Shown piece by piece: positions 17,272 through 27,470 of a DNA stretch of 64,000 nucleotides. Under the pieces are notes generated by a model that saw nothing but the letters and a program-made list of their open reading frames with translations, searched no databases and was not told the DNA's origin. The stretch covers positions 1 to 64,000 of the forward strand of contig NZ_LDJM01000045.1 in assembly GCF_001431485.1 (NCBI RefSeq). The letters run 5' to 3'. Every line of letters starts with the position of its first letter. Within the stretch, counting starts at the first letter, position 1. The DNA comes from Stenotrophomonas ginsengisoli (GTDB taxonomy: Bacteria; Pseudomonadota; Gammaproteobacteria; Xanthomonadales; Xanthomonadaceae). Both the position numbers and the translations under genes were made by a program.

Positions 17272-18399
17272 TCAAAGCCCCTCGTCATCCACGCTGATGA
17301 CCTTGCCATCGCGCATGATGAAATCCACATAGCGCTTGCCGTCGGGTTCGTAATCACGCACACGTCCCACAGCCACGCCGTTTTCCATTACTCCTTCACT
17401 CTTGAGCGTGCCATCAAAACGCCAGAACGTGTAGGGGCCTTCCTTCTTGCCCGCCGCATAGGTGTACATGCCACTGGGGCGGCCGTTTTCATACCAGGTC
17501 CAAGCCTGCCCATGCTTCTTGTCATCGACATAAGGCATGCGTGAGGCGCGTTTGCCACTGGGATAAAATACAAGCTCTTCTTGCCACACGAAGCCGTCAC
17601 GGGAAATTCTGTTGGCCCGGCGCCCATTGTCATACCAGCTCTCATACAGGCCCGTGCCCCGGTCCTGAATGTAGGTACCCCTGCTCTCACGCCGGCCATT
17701 GGCATGCCAGGTTTCATACACCCCCATGCGTTGGCCGGCACGGTAATTTGCCCGGGACTGCAGCTGTCCATCTGGGTAATAGGTCAGTGCCGGGCCGTCC
17801 AGCCGGCCGTCGCTGTAGAACATGTCACTTTTGACCTGCCCGTCATCGTAGAACGCCCGGCTGCGCTGATTGAGCTTGCCATCCACATACTGGCCTTCGA
17901 ACGTGCGGACACCCGCCTCGTTCCAGTAGATATGGCTGCCGCTGTTTTGGCCTTGGCGGTAGCCAACATCCGACGCCTTCTGCCCATTGCGGTGCCAGCT
18001 GGTCTGCCGGCCCGTGGCACGCATGACCTGCAGATCAGACTGGGCCAGCAGATTGGTCGGCATATACACACGGATGCTGGTGCTGCGTTGCTTGCCATCA
18101 GGCCAATAGCTGCTGATTTCACGCCAACCGTGCGCATCACCGCCATCCAGCACGCGGTAATAAGCCACTTCTGGCAAACGCTCAGGTGTAATCGCCCCCT
18201 GCAGCAATACGCCATTGCCACTGTAATAGCCGACCACGCAATGAGCGATGGACTGCACCACTACCGGTGAGTAAAGACAGGGGTAACCATGTCGCTCTGG
18301 CTCGGGAATGCCATCGAGGGCATCGGCTGCAGCATGCGAAGCAACACCGAACGACAGCATTGCGGCGAAAATCTTGGGGAAACTCAGGCGCATAATCAT
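17272..18399 (-). CDS. Secreted MORN/YwqK-repeat protein
   Basis: A 375-residue protein with a signal peptide (residues 1-24, ending SHAAA) followed by at least eight MORN-2/YwqK-type repeats of about 22 residues. Repeat cores visible include SSYWPDGKQRS, TSWHRNGQKAS, AFYDDGQVKS, TYYPDGQLQS, ETWHANGRRES, ESWYDNGRRAN, VFYPSGKRAS and TWYENGRPSG. These beta-hairpin repeats are often annotated as YwqK-type antitoxin, but the name does not prove that role. In this context, next to a candidate effector stub, an immunity or envelope function is possible. ATG 18399 is used; an ATG two codons later is equally plausible. Its stop directly abuts the small frame on the other strand. Confidence 0.75.
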   Translation of the reverse strand: MIMRLSFPKIFAAMLSFGVASHAAADALDGIPEPERHGYPCLYSPVVVQSIAHCVVGYYSGNGVLLQGAITPERLPEVAYYRVLDGGDAHGWREISSYWPDGKQRSTSIRVYMPTNLLAQSDLQVMRATGRQTSWHRNGQKASDVGYRQGQNSGSHIYWNEAGVRTFEGQYVDGKLNQRSRAFYDDGQVKSDMFYSDGRLDGPALTYYPDGQLQSRANYRAGQRMGVYETWHANGRRESRGTYIQDRGTGLYESWYDNGRRANRISRDGFVWQEELVFYPSGKRASRMPYVDDKKHGQAWTWYENGRPSGMYTYAAGKKEGPYTFWRFDGTLKSEGVMENGVAVGRVRDYEPDGKRYVDFIMRDGKVISVDDEGL

Positions 18400-18611
18400 T
18401 CGCTTGCCATAATTCCGTTTATGGAAAGCGCAGGGTAAGCCATCGTGGCCAGGGTTACTGCGACCGAGCGCATGAAACAGCAGCCGGCTTCCGGCCTGTC
18501 CAGCCGGGATCCCGAAAAAAGCCGCCCTGAAGGACACCGTATCGCGCCAAGGTCCGCTCGCACCCGTCAGGCCGCAGCGCGCAGGCGTTGATGGATACCC
18601 CATAGCGCTCG

Positions 18612-18713
18612 GTTCGCGGCCGGGGCCAATCCTGCAAAGGTAGAAGCAGCCCGAATGGAGTCGCTCCCACAGATGCGGCAGGTTTCTTCAGCAGCAAGCG
18701 ACTGTGGGAGCGT
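18612..18713. repeat. Cluster of REP-like palindromes downstream of hisIE
   Basis: TTCGCGGCCGGGGCCAATCC at about 18613, then GGAGTCGCTCCCACAG at 18658 and CGACTGTGGGAGCG at 18699; the last two are inverted relative to each other and can form a hairpin. The 18400-18728 gap otherwise shows no gene. This cluster could end the his operon transcript. Confidence 0.7.
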
Positions 18714-18728
18714 GCCTGCCCGACGGCC

Positions 18729-19358
18729 TCAATCGTGCAACAGGCTGGGGTCGGCGTGGCGGGCCTTGAGCAGGGTGATCACATCTGCCAGGCCCAGGCC
18801 GCGATCACGCAGCAGCACGGTGAGGTGGAAGATCAGATCCGCCGCTTCACCGGTGAGCTCTTCCGGCGTCTGGGCCACGGCAGCCAGGGCCGCTTCGACG
18901 CCCTCCTCGCCCACCTTCTGCGCGATGTGGCGGGTGCCCTTGGTGAACAGCTTGCTGGTGTAGCTGCCCTCGGGCATGTCGGCCTTGCGCCGGGCCACCA
19001 GTGCATCCAGCTCGGCCAGGAAGTTGCCCGGTGCCGCCGGGAAGCAGCTTGCGGTGCCCTTGTGGCAGGTGGGGCCATCCGGGTTGGCCAGCACCAGCAG
19101 GGTGTCGTTGTCGCAATCGACCTTGATGTCGACCACGTTGAGGTAGTTCTCCGAGGATTCGCCCTTCATCCACAGCCGCTGCTTGGTGCGGCTGAAGAAG
19201 GTGACCTTGCCGCTGTCGCAGGTCATCTGCAGGGCGGCCTGGTCCATGTAGCCCAGCATCAGCACGCGCAGGTTGGACGCGTCCTGCACGATCACCGGCA
19301 CCAGGCCGTCGACCTTGGCCCAATCCAGCGCAGGCAGTGCGCTCATATCAATAGACAT
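18729..19358 (-). CDS. hisIE: Bifunctional phosphoribosyl-AMP cyclohydrolase/phosphoribosyl-ATP pyrophosphatase
   Basis: A 209-residue fusion catalysing steps 2 and 3 of histidine synthesis in the cytoplasm. The N-terminal cyclohydrolase has [20 protein letters not shown] and the zinc cysteines in VDCDND and [10 protein letters not shown] (about 93-115). The C-terminal pyrophosphohydrolase has [12 protein letters not shown] and [14 protein letters not shown]. Last gene of the his operon. The ATG at 19358 overlaps the end of hisF by 11 bases, so translation is coupled. Confidence 0.96.
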   Translation of the reverse strand: MSIDMSALPALDWAKVDGLVPVIVQDASNLRVLMLGYMDQAALQMTCDSGKVTFFSRTKQRLWMKGESSENYLNVVDIKVDCDNDTLLVLANPDGPTCHKGTASCFPAAPGNFLAELDALVARRKADMPEGSYTSKLFTKGTRHIAQKVGEEGVEAALAAVAQTPEELTGEAADLIFHLTVLLRDRGLGLADVITLLKARHADPSLLHD

Positions 19359-20124
19359 CACGCACCTCGATCTGTTGCTCGCGCAGGAAGGATTTGAGTT
19401 CCGGGATCGCAATCGCGCCACTGTGGAACACGCTGGCGGCCAGTGCACCGTCCACATCGGCCTGGTCAAACACGTTGGCAAAGTGGGCCATCTCGCCTGC
19501 ACCGCCGGAGGCGATCAAGGGCACCTTGCACAGCGCGCGGGCGGCACGCAGCTGGACGATGTCATAGCCACGCTTGACCCCGTCGTTGTCCATGCAATTG
19601 AGCACGATCTCCCCTGCCCCGCGCTGCTGCACCTCGGCCACCCAATCCAGGGTGCGGCGGGCCTCGCTGCGGGTCTTGGACGGATCACCGGTAAACGAGC
19701 GCACCCGCCACTGGCCGTCCTCCTCCTTGATCGAATCGATACCCACCACCACGCACTGCTCGCCGAAGGCCTGGGCCAGTTCGCCGATCAGCGCCGGGCG
19801 CTGCAGGGCCGGGGTGTTGATGGAGATCTTGTCGGCGCCGGCATGCAGGATGGCGCGGGCGGTTTCCACATCACGGATGCCGCCGGCCACGCAGAACGGG
19901 ATGTCGATCAGCCGGGCCACACGCTCGATCCAGCTGCGGTCCACGCTGCGCCCTTCCGGGCTGGCGGTGATGTCGTAGAACACCAGTTCGTCGGCACCGT
20001 TGTCGCGGTAGCGCAGGGCCAGCTCGACGATGTCGCCCATGTCGATGTGGTCGCGGAACTTGACGCCTTTGACCACCCGCCCCTCGCGCACATCCAGGCA
20101 GGGAATGATTCGGCGGCTCAGCAT
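19348..20124 (-). CDS. hisF: Imidazole glycerol phosphate synthase cyclase subunit
   Basis: A 258-residue TIM barrel that uses HisH-derived ammonia to convert PRFAR into IGP and AICAR. The key aspartates are visible in [16 protein letters not shown] (D11) and [10 protein letters not shown] (near D130). Full family length. The start (ATG 20124) overlaps the 3' end of hisA by 7 bases, and its end overlaps hisIE. Confidence 0.97.
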   Translation of the reverse strand: MLSRRIIPCLDVREGRVVKGVKFRDHIDMGDIVELALRYRDNGADELVFYDITASPEGRSVDRSWIERVARLIDIPFCVAGGIRDVETARAILHAGADKISINTPALQRPALIGELAQAFGEQCVVVGIDSIKEEDGQWRVRSFTGDPSKTRSEARRTLDWVAEVQQRGAGEIVLNCMDNDGVKRGYDIVQLRAARALCKVPLIASGGAGEMAHFANVFDQADVDGALAASVFHSGAIAIPELKSFLREQQIEVRDVY

Positions 20125-20852
20125 GCCAGGGCCTCGCTCAGTTGCAGGCGGCCTTCCAGCAGTGCCTTGCCCAGCACCGCGCCACCGCAGCCTGCGGCCT
20201 TGGCGGCAGCCACATCGGCCAGGTCACGTACACCCCCGGAGGCCTGCACGGCCACGCCGGGCAGCAGTGCCACAAGATGTGCGTAGAGCTCGATATTGGG
20301 GCCGGACAGCATGCCGTCGCGGGCAATGTCGGTGCACAGCAGATGTTTCATCCCGGCGTCCGCATAACGCTGGGCCAGCTCGTCCAGGGTGACATCGGCC
20401 GTTTCCGTCCAGCCATGTACCGGCAGGCGCCAGACACCATCGGCGCCTTGGCGGGTATCCAAAGCGATGGTCAGGCGCTCTGCGCCGAACTCGGCCAGCC
20501 AGCCAATGACGGTATCCGGGTCACGCACGGCCACCGAGCCGACCACCACACGCGCCGCGCCAGCGGCCAGGATCGCGGCCACATCATCACGGCAGCGCAC
20601 GCCACCGCCGGTCTGGATCTTCAGGCCGGTCTGCGCGCTGATCGCCCCCAGGGTTTCGGCCAGGGTGTAGCCGCCAGCCTTGGCCGCATCCAGATCGACC
20701 AGGTGCATCCACTGCGCACCGGTATCGGCGAAGGCCTGCGCACGCGGCAGCACGTCATCGCCATAGGTGGTCTGCTGGTTGTAGTCGCCCTGGACCAGAC
20801 GCACCACGGCGCCGTTGCGGATGTCCAGTGCGGGATAGACGACAAAGCTCAT
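20118..20852 (-). CDS. hisA: ProFAR isomerase
   Basis: A 244-residue (beta/alpha)8 barrel catalysing the Amadori rearrangement of ProFAR to PRFAR (step 4). Catalytic signatures: [19 protein letters not shown] (D8 region) and [14 protein letters not shown] (D127 region), both phosphate-binding halves present. ATG 20852 overlaps the hisH stop by 4 bases. Confidence 0.97.
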   Translation of the reverse strand: MSFVVYPALDIRNGAVVRLVQGDYNQQTTYGDDVLPRAQAFADTGAQWMHLVDLDAAKAGGYTLAETLGAISAQTGLKIQTGGGVRCRDDVAAILAAGAARVVVGSVAVRDPDTVIGWLAEFGAERLTIALDTRQGADGVWRLPVHGWTETADVTLDELAQRYADAGMKHLLCTDIARDGMLSGPNIELYAHLVALLPGVAVQASGGVRDLADVAAAKAAGCGGAVLGKALLEGRLQLSEALAC

Positions 20853-21463
20853 GAGAAATCCATTGCCAGGAAGTTGCGCAGCAGTTGCTCGCCGGGGCCG
20901 GCCGAACGTTCGGGATGGAACTGGGCACCGCAGTACAGGCCGTGCTGCACCATGGCGGTGAACAGCCCACCGTGGTGGCTCACCGCCACCGTATGGCTGG
21001 ACACCGGTGCGGCGTAGCTGTGCACGAAGTAGGCACTGGCACCGGCTGCGATGCCCTCGAGCAGCGGCGATTCGCGCAGGGCCAGCAGTTTGTTCCAGCC
21101 CATGTGGGGTACGCGGATGCCCACGGCCGGATGCAGGCGGCGCACCACGCCGGGCAGCAGGCCCAAGGCATCCACGTTGCCCTCTTCGCTGTGTTCGTAC
21201 AGCAGCTGCATCCCCAGGCAGATGCCCAACAACGGCTTGTCCAGCTGGCGCAGCGGCTCAACCAGGCCCTGGCTGTGCAGGCGCGCCATGCCCTCGGCAG
21301 CGGCGCCCACGCCGGGCAGGATTACCCGCTGGCAGGCGGCCAGTTCATCGGCATCGCGCACCAAGGCCACCTCAACGCCGATACGCTCCAGTGCATAGCG
21401 CACCGAGCCGAGGTTGGCGCCACCGGCATCAATCAGGCCGACCGTCGGTTTGCTCTCGCTCAC
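20849..21463 (-). CDS. hisH: Imidazole glycerol phosphate synthase glutaminase subunit
   Basis: A 204-residue class I glutamine amidotransferase. The nucleophile Cys is in [16 protein letters not shown]; the His-Glu pair is in [13 protein letters not shown] near the C-terminus. It forms the HisFH complex and channels ammonia to HisF. The GTG start at 21463 overlaps the hisB stop as GTGA. Confidence 0.96.
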   Translation of the reverse strand: MSESKPTVGLIDAGGANLGSVRYALERIGVEVALVRDADELAACQRVILPGVGAAAEGMARLHSQGLVEPLRQLDKPLLGICLGMQLLYEHSEEGNVDALGLLPGVVRRLHPAVGIRVPHMGWNKLLALRESPLLEGIAAGASAYFVHSYAAPVSSHTVAVSHHGGLFTAMVQHGLYCGAQFHPERSAGPGEQLLRNFLAMDFS

Positions 21464-22533
21464 AGCGCCCCCTTGGTGGATGGCAACTCGGTGCCCACGC
21501 GGGCAATGGACTGGCGCAGGGTGCGGGCGAAGGCTTTGAAGCCGGCTTCGATCTTGTGGTGGTCGTTGTCACCTTCCACGGTGAGATGCAGGTTCATGCC
21601 TGACGCATCACACAGCGAGCGCCAGAAGTGCTCGACCAGCTCGGTCGGCAGGTCGCCCACCTTCTCGCGCTTGAATTCGGTCTTGAACACCAGGTACGGG
21701 CGGCCGGAAAAATCCAGCGCGCACGAGGCCTGGGTTTCATCCATCGGCAGCACGAAGCCGTAACGGCCGATGCCACGCTTGTCACCCAGCGCCTCGCGCA
21801 GGGCCTGGCCCAGGGCCAGGGCCGTGTCCTCGACGGTGTGGTGCTCGTCGATGTGCAGGTCGCCCTTGGCCACCACGTCCAGGGCAAAACCGCCGTGGCG
21901 GGCGATCTGCTCGAGCATGTGGTCAAAGAACGGCAGGCCGGTATCAAAACGGCACGGGCCGGTCGCGTCCAGATCCACCGCGATACGGATCCGGGTTTCC
22001 TTGGTATTGCGCTCTACATGCGCACGACGCGGCGCATCGGCCAACTCGTGGGCAATGCCGTCCCAGTCCCACTCACCACCGAACTCATCGGTAGCGAGCT
22101 GGAAGGCGCGGATCTTCATGTTGTCGGCAAACTGCACGTCGGTCGGGCGGTCGCCCACCATCGCGCTGCGCGACCAGTCGATCGTGCGGTCCTGCAGGTA
22201 GCCCAGCATCATGCCGATGCCCGGCTTGCGGTTGGGGCTGTTGTCGGCCGGGAAGCTGGGGTCGATCAGCACATCGCGGAAGGTGATGCCCTGGCTTTCA
22301 AAGACCTGCATCATCAAATCGTGCGGGCCGTCGAATGTGGCTTGCGGGTAGGCGTCGGTGCCCAGGCCGTCCTGGTTGGAGACGATCACGAACTGCCAGC
22401 CGGCATCGCGCAGCTTGATCAGCGCCGGGATCACGTTGCGCACAAAGCGCAGCTTCTCGAACGCATCAATCTGGTAGTCGGCCGGCTCCTCGATCAGGGT
22501 GCCGTCGCGGTCGATGAAAAGAATCGGGGTCAT
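21460..22533 (-). CDS. hisB: Bifunctional histidinol-phosphatase/imidazoleglycerol-phosphate dehydratase
   Basis: A 357-residue fusion. The N-terminal HAD-type histidinol-phosphatase begins [15 protein letters not shown] (D-x-D motif near residues 8-10) and has the zinc/HAD elements to about residue 165. The C-terminal dehydratase shows [35 protein letters not shown] and [11 protein letters not shown], the metal-binding His clusters. The fused form is typical of gammaproteobacteria. ATG 22533 overlaps hisC by 4 bases. Confidence 0.97.
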   Translation of the reverse strand: MTPILFIDRDGTLIEEPADYQIDAFEKLRFVRNVIPALIKLRDAGWQFVIVSNQDGLGTDAYPQATFDGPHDLMMQVFESQGITFRDVLIDPSFPADNSPNRKPGIGMMLGYLQDRTIDWSRSAMVGDRPTDVQFADNMKIRAFQLATDEFGGEWDWDGIAHELADAPRRAHVERNTKETRIRIAVDLDATGPCRFDTGLPFFDHMLEQIARHGGFALDVVAKGDLHIDEHHTVEDTALALGQALREALGDKRGIGRYGFVLPMDETQASCALDFSGRPYLVFKTEFKREKVGDLPTELVEHFWRSLCDASGMNLHLTVEGDNDHHKIEAGFKAFARTLRQSIARVGTELPSTKGAL

Positions 22534-23612
22534 GCGGTGGCCTTCAAAGCGCAGAGCGTGGCGATCACGCGGTCATTCTGTTCGGGCGTGCCCAGGGTAA
22601 TACGCAGGGCGTCACCAAGCTGTGGCGCAGCACGCTGGTCGCGCACCACGATGCCGGCAGCCAGCAATGCCTGGAACGCGGCCTCGGCGTCGTGGAAACG
22701 AGCCAGCACGAAGTTGGCATCGGAAGGATAGACGCGGCTCACCACGGCCAGCTGGGCCAACGCGTCCTGCAGGCGGACGCGCTCGTCACGGATCTGCACC
22801 ACGCGCTGGGCGGTAAGCGCACGTGCCTGGGCACTGAGCCCGGCCAGGGCCAGGGCGCTGCACGGGGTGGGAACCGGGTACGGCGCCTGCACACGGCGCA
22901 AGACGGCGATCAGCCCGGCATCGGCAATCAGGGTACCGATGCGCGCCGCAGCCAGGCCATGCGCCTTGGACAGCGTACGCAGCACCGCGATATTGGCGTA
23001 CTGGCCCATCAGGCTGACCGCAGACGGCTCATCGGCAAATTCGCCATAGGCCTCGTCCACCACCACCAGAGCGCGACCGGCCAGCGCCGTGGCCACCCGC
23101 ACCACATCGGCCAACGGCACGCTCTTGCCGCCCGGGTTGGACGGCGAGCACAGGAACACCAGCTTGGCCTTGCCGGCGATGGCGGCGGCAATCACGGCCT
23201 CGATATCCGGCACCAGGCCGTCATCGGTATCGAGCAGCGGCACCTCGATGGCCTTGGCACCCTGCAACCGGGCACTGACCGCATACATGCCGAACACCGG
23301 CGGGGTGAACAGCACGCCATCGCGGCCGGGTTCGCACAGGCTGCGCACCAGCAGGTCGATGGCCTCGTCGCTGCCACGGCCAACCAGCACCTGGGAGGCT
23401 TGCGCGCCGTAGAGCTCGGCCAGCGCGGTCACCAGGGCAGCCGGCTGCGGCTCGGGATAGCGGCGGCAGGAACCGCCCTCATCACCCGGGTTGGCCCAGG
23501 CCGCCTCGTTGGCATTGAGCCAGACATCACCGCTCAATTTGGCGGTGCGCGCGGAGGAATAACCGCCGAAGCCGGCCAGATCCGCCCGCACCAGATTCAG
23601 CACGTCGCTCAC
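22530..23612 (-). CDS. hisC: Histidinol-phosphate aminotransferase
   Basis: A 360-residue fold-type I PLP enzyme converting imidazole acetol phosphate to histidinol phosphate with glutamate. Visible elements: [36 protein letters not shown] and the PLP lysine in [13 protein letters not shown]. The GTG start (23612) overlaps the hisD stop as GTGA. Confidence 0.96.
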   Translation of the reverse strand: MSDVLNLVRADLAGFGGYSSARTAKLSGDVWLNANEAAWANPGDEGGSCRRYPEPQPAALVTALAELYGAQASQVLVGRGSDEAIDLLVRSLCEPGRDGVLFTPPVFGMYAVSARLQGAKAIEVPLLDTDDGLVPDIEAVIAAAIAGKAKLVFLCSPSNPGGKSVPLADVVRVATALAGRALVVVDEAYGEFADEPSAVSLMGQYANIAVLRTLSKAHGLAAARIGTLIADAGLIAVLRRVQAPYPVPTPCSALALAGLSAQARALTAQRVVQIRDERVRLQDALAQLAVVSRVYPSDANFVLARFHDAEAAFQALLAAGIVVRDQRAAPQLGDALRITLGTPEQNDRVIATLCALKATA

Positions 23613-24904
23613 GGCTGCACTCCCAGGCGCAGGGCCACCGCATTGGCGTGGGCACCCAGGCCTTCGGCGCGGGCCAGGGTGAGCGCACAGGGGCCGATGG
23701 CCGCCATGCCTTCGGCCGAGGCCGACTGCACCGAGATCAGGTTCTGGAAGCTGGCCACGCTCACGCCCGAATACGCGCGCGCCGCACCGGCGGTGGGCAG
23801 CACGTGGTTGGTACCCGAGCAGTAATCGCCCAGTGCTTCGGGGGTGTAATCGCCCAGGAACACCGAGCCGGCGGCCTGCACCTGGTCCAGCCAGGTGTCC
23901 GGCTGGCGCAGGGCCAGGATCAAGTGCTCCGGCGCATAGCGGTTGGAGATGGCAAAGGCCTGGGCGATCGATTCCACCCGGATCAGGCGCGAGGCATCCA
24001 GCGCCTGGCGGGCGATGCCTTCGCGGCCGAGCTGGGCCACCTGCTTTTCCACCTCGATGGCCACGGCCGCAATCATCTGCTCACTGTCAGACAACAGCAG
24101 CACCTGCGAGTCCGGGCCATGCTCGGCCTGGGACAGCAGGTCGGCAGCAACAAAGGCCGGATTGGCACCGGCATCGGCAATCACCAGCACCTCGGACGGG
24201 CCGGCCGGCATGTCGATGGCAGCGGCGCCGTCCTGCGCTACCTGCTGCTTGGCCTCGGTCACAAACGAATTGCCCGGGCCGAACAGCTTGTCGCAGGCCG
24301 GCACCTGTTCGGTGCCGTAGGCCATGGCGGCAATGGCCTGGGCGCCGCCGAGCTTGAACACGCGTTGCACGCCGGTCAGACGTGCGGCCACCAGCACCGC
24401 CGGGTCGGCCGTGCCGTCCTTGCGCGGCGGCGTGCACAGGATCACCTGCGGGCAGCCCGCCAGCTGCGCCGGCACGCCCAGCATCATCGCGGTGGACGGC
24501 AGCGGCGCACTGCCGGCCGGCACGTACAGGCCAACGCGGCCAATCGGGCGGATGATCTTGCCGCAGGTCACGCCGGGGGCGGTCTGCAGCGAATACGGCT
24601 GGGCCATGCCCGCCTCGTGGTACAGGCGGATGCGGGCGATGGCATCGACCATGGCCTGGCGCAGTTCAGCCGACACCGCGGCCTCGGCAGCAACGAATTC
24701 GCTCTCGCTGACTTCAAAGCTGTCCGGCGCCACGCCATCAAAACGCTGGGTGATCGCGCGCAGGCCGGCATCGCCCTCGCTGCGTACCTGGGCAATCAGG
24801 CCCGCCACTGCATCGCGGGTCTGCGCGGCCACGGCCTGCACCGGCCGGGTCAGCGCCGCGGCCTGGCCGGCAGCATCGAGTTCATTCCAGATCAGGGTGT
24901 TCAT
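23609..24904 (-). CDS. hisD: Histidinol dehydrogenase
   Basis: A 431-residue zinc enzyme for the last two NAD-linked oxidations to L-histidine. Characteristic stretches: [58 protein letters not shown] (His/Glu catalytic pair EHG) and [11 protein letters not shown] 24904 overlaps the hisG stop (ATGA); upstream in-frame extension lies inside hisG and is not used. Confidence 0.97.
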   Translation of the reverse strand: MNTLIWNELDAAGQAAALTRPVQAVAAQTRDAVAGLIAQVRSEGDAGLRAITQRFDGVAPDSFEVSESEFVAAEAAVSAELRQAMVDAIARIRLYHEAGMAQPYSLQTAPGVTCGKIIRPIGRVGLYVPAGSAPLPSTAMMLGVPAQLAGCPQVILCTPPRKDGTADPAVLVAARLTGVQRVFKLGGAQAIAAMAYGTEQVPACDKLFGPGNSFVTEAKQQVAQDGAAAIDMPAGPSEVLVIADAGANPAFVAADLLSQAEHGPDSQVLLLSDSEQMIAAVAIEVEKQVAQLGREGIARQALDASRLIRVESIAQAFAISNRYAPEHLILALRQPDTWLDQVQAAGSVFLGDYTPEALGDYCSGTNHVLPTAGAARAYSGVSVASFQNLISVQSASAEGMAAIGPCALTLARAEGLGAHANAVALRLGVQP

Positions 24905-25812
24905 GCCAGCGATTTCTCCACGGCCAGCACCATGAGCTGCGAGGCCCCGGCGCGTTCGATTTCTTCCAGCTGCTGCCAGCTCAGTCCACTCGGGCACATC
25001 GCCTGCAGGCGTGCCGGCTGGGCGGTGCCCGGCAGGCGGATCAGTTCGGCACCGGCCGGCAGCAGGCTGCCGATGGACGGCAGGGCCTCATCGGCGGCAC
25101 TGAACATCACCAGCTTCTGCTCGCGGCTGGCATTGATGCCATCCAGGCGGCGCAGCAGCATCGCCATCAGGCCGGCGCGGCTGTCGGTCAGCTCGTCCAC
25201 CGGCCCGGCCAGCACAGCGGTGGATTCCATCAGGATCTCCACCGGCTTGAGCTGGTTGGCGCGCAGGGTGGCGCCGGAAGACACCAGGTCGGCAATCAGG
25301 TCGGCGGTGCCCAGCTTGGGGGCAATTTCCACCGAGCCGGACAGCTCGACCACATCGGCCTTGATCCCGCGCTCGGCCAGCCAGGCGGTGAGGATGGCCG
25401 GGTAGCTGGTGGCAATGCGCTTGCCCTGCAGCATGTCAACGCCGCTCCATTCCCATTCTTCTGGAATGCCCAGCATCAGGCGGCAGTCGCCGAAGGGCAG
25501 CGCGCGCAGCGACTGGTAGGCATCGCTCATGCCGATCTGGCGACGGGCCTTGGCCTGCTCGTCCAGTTCGTTGAAACCGACGATGCCCAGATCGCACACG
25601 CCATCGGCGATCAGGCCGGGGATGTCGTCATCGCGCACCAGCAGCAGATCCACCGGCAGCGACTCACCAAAGCAGAACAGCTTGTCGCGCGATTCACGCC
25701 AGCTCAGGCCACAGGCGGTGAGCAGGGCGCGGGCCGGGTCGGCCAGGCGGCCCTTCTTCTGGATGGCAATGCGCAGACGGTCACGCGCCGGCGCGGCAGG
25801 ACTTGGGGACAT
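24901..25812 (-). CDS. hisG: ATP phosphoribosyltransferase (long form)
   Basis: A 303-residue enzyme for the first committed step, ATP plus PRPP to PR-ATP. Long-form family member with N-terminal [45 protein letters not shown], the PRPP-binding region, and a C-terminal ACT-like regulatory domain (about 225-300) that is expected to bind histidine for feedback inhibition. It follows the TrpR-like gene by 27 bases, so both are probably on one transcript. Confidence 0.96.
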   Translation of the reverse strand: MSPSPAAPARDRLRIAIQKKGRLADPARALLTACGLSWRESRDKLFCFGESLPVDLLLVRDDDIPGLIADGVCDLGIVGFNELDEQAKARRQIGMSDAYQSLRALPFGDCRLMLGIPEEWEWSGVDMLQGKRIATSYPAILTAWLAERGIKADVVELSGSVEIAPKLGTADLIADLVSSGATLRANQLKPVEILMESTAVLAGPVDELTDSRAGLMAMLLRRLDGINASREQKLVMFSAADEALPSIGSLLPAGAELIRLPGTAQPARLQAMCPSGLSWQQLEEIERAGASQLMVLAVEKSLA

Positions 25813-25839
25813 GGGAGCAATCTCGAATCGAATGGGGGA

Positions 25840-26151
25840 TCAGCGCGGGGCAAGGCGGTCGATGGCAACGGCATAGCCGCCATGACCCTGCTCCAGCGTG
25901 CGCGCCACGCGCCCGGTGGTGGTCACACTGACCCCGGTGCGTTGATGGATATCGCGATACGGCACGCCATCGCGCAGCAACGGCACCACCCGCCAGCGGT
26001 CGCTCATCGCCTCCAGCTCGGCCGGCGTGCACAGGTCACGCAGGAAGGCGATCACTTCCTCGGCACTGCGCAGTGAACCGATGGCCTGGGCCAGGCTGTC
26101 CAGCGCCTGCGGATCCGGGCGCTGCGGGGTGGTGACGGGACGTGGCTTCAT
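25840..26151 (-). CDS. TrpR/YerC-like repressor heading the his operon
   Basis: A 103-residue DNA-binding protein of the TrpR superfamily (YerC/YecD branch). The helical core AEEVIAFLRDLCTPAELEAMS is followed by the helix-turn-helix YRDIHQRTGVSVTTTGRVARTLEQG (shown by residues about 66-91). It is the first gene of the his operon, 27 bases before hisG. A perfect 20-bp palindrome covers its promoter. I recall TrpR-like histidine regulators (called HisR) being proposed for Xanthomonadales; here position and operator support a histidine-responsive autorepressor. The effector molecule (histidine or histidyl-tRNA state) is inferred, not shown. Confidence 0.88.
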   Translation of the reverse strand: MKPRPVTTPQRPDPQALDSLAQAIGSLRSAEEVIAFLRDLCTPAELEAMSDRWRVVPLLRDGVPYRDIHQRTGVSVTTTGRVARTLEQGHGGYAVAIDRLAPR

Positions 26152-26161
26152 CTTGTATCAA

Positions 26162-26207
26162 TGTAATAGCGTGCTATTACATTACGCCGCAATGCAGCAG
26201 TGGTCAA
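26162..26207 (-). promoter_or_regulatory. his operon promoter with overlapping palindromic operator
   Basis: On the minus strand TTGACC (26207-26202) and TAATGT (26184-26179) are spaced by exactly 17 bases. The perfect inverted repeat TGTAATAGCGTGCTATTACA at 26162-26181 (9-bp arms, 2-bp centre) overlaps the -10 box and probable start site and ends 11 bases before the TrpR-like start codon. This is the geometry of direct repression. The leader is too short for a His-rich attenuator peptide, and none is seen. Confidence 0.75.
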
Positions 26208-26670
26208 TGCCCCGGCTAACACCAACATGGCCGGCCGGGAAGTCCATTCAGCCCAATGTCGTCCCACTTGGCACCGCGCTCCGGCGATTGCCCCTACTGC
26301 AATGCAGTGCACCGAGCCGATGAACACGACCACGCCCGATTTGGCGTCACCCTTGTTGGCCAGCATCATGGCCGCGTCGACACCTGCCCCACACCCAAAA
26401 CGCCCGCATGGCATTGATCAAAAATCTGCTGGGATCAGGCCACGCTTCAAGTGCGTCAGGCACACCTCCAATCCTGCCAGTGCGGCCACGCACCCGGAAA
26501 TTTCCGATACAAGAACGCAATATTTCCTGACCTTGCCCAATCACCCATCCGCCAACTACATCGCAGGACCACCCACACCACGCCGTTACCATCAAACCTC
26601 ATCCCACTGCAGGGGCCAGGCTGCAGGCCCCGCATGACACGCCGCGCCACGTTTCCCTGGAGACAAAGCC
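26208..26670. other. Intergenic stretch between the his operon and the immunity genes
   Basis: About 460 bases. Open frames exist on both strands, including a Gly/Ala-rich one on the minus strand, but none has a ribosome site or a recognisable family. It presumably contains the promoter of the first lipoprotein gene. I cannot place that promoter with confidence. Confidence 0.35.
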
Positions 26671-27306
26671 ATGCAAGGATTGAAAACCGCCCCCACCGGC
26701 ATGCGTACCGCCACCCGTGCCAACCGCTTGCCGCTGCTTGCCATGAGCGTATTGCTGACAGCCTGCCACGCACCACAGGCCGAGTCGGCTGACACTTCAC
26801 AGCCCCGCGCGGAAAACACAATCGCCACCACCGCCCCGGCTGCGGAACCGACACCGGCAGCCGGCGATCAAGCCCAAGCCTTGACCACCCAGCCTCCCGC
26901 CACCGCGGCAACCGAAACCCACCCCCAGATCGATGCGGACGGCAATCCGTATCGCCCCGATGATTCCTACAGCCGGGCCAACCTACGGCCGCAGTACCGA
27001 CAGTGTGTCGCGGCCAGCGGAGCCGATATATCCGCACTGCGCGCCTGCATGGATGAAGAATTCCAACGGCAGGATGAGCGGCTACGCCTGGCTTGGGGAG
27101 CTATAGCAAACGGCCCGGACAGTTCATTCAAAGACAGACTGGCCGATGAGCAGCACATATATATGCGTGACACCTACCAAAAATGCCACTACGACCCGAT
27201 AACTAAAGATCAAAACCAATTGATTGCTGCGCAACCCTGCCTAACCAATCGCTACGCCAATCGTTCCGCTGCGCTTGAGGCATTGATGCACAACGCTCCG
27301 ATGTAG
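26671..27306 (+). CDS. LprI-like lipoprotein, candidate T4SS-effector immunity protein (copy 1)
   Basis: A 211-residue lipoprotein: signal peptide with lipobox LTAC (Cys about 32), an Ala/Thr/Pro-rich spacer to about residue 85, then an LprI-like (DUF1311-type) helical domain. Conserved elements are QYRQCVAASGA, ACMDEEFQRQDERLRLAWG, LADEQ and CLTNRYANRSAALEAL, with paired cysteines for periplasmic disulfides. LprI-type proteins inhibit lysozyme-like enzymes. In Xanthomonadaceae such lipoproteins serve as immunity (X-Tfi) to peptidoglycan-cleaving effectors. It is a tandem paralogue of the next gene: both begin MQGL and share the leader sequence just upstream. Confidence 0.75.
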   Translation: MQGLKTAPTGMRTATRANRLPLLAMSVLLTACHAPQAESADTSQPRAENTIATTAPAAEPTPAAGDQAQALTTQPPATAATETHPQIDADGNPYRPDDSYSRANLRPQYRQCVAASGADISALRACMDEEFQRQDERLRLAWGAIANGPDSSFKDRLADEQHIYMRDTYQKCHYDPITKDQNQLIAAQPCLTNRYANRSAALEALMHNAPM

Positions 27307-27470
27307 CGACCGGCCCCATCTCACATGATAGCGCGAGAAAAATCAGGCGACTGGACGGCGAAGAGAGCACGCAAAACCGGCACCAGCCAAACCCGCCAGT
27401 TATTGAACACAGGCTGCAAGCGGCGCATCGCAGGCTGCTGATTGCCAAACGCTTCCCTAGAGGCAGACCG

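Noticed and set aside
26148-26414. Hydrophobic 88-codon frame upstream of the his operon (minus strand)
   Set aside because: It overlaps the his promoter and operator, has no ribosome site and only a vague membrane-protein look; not supportable.
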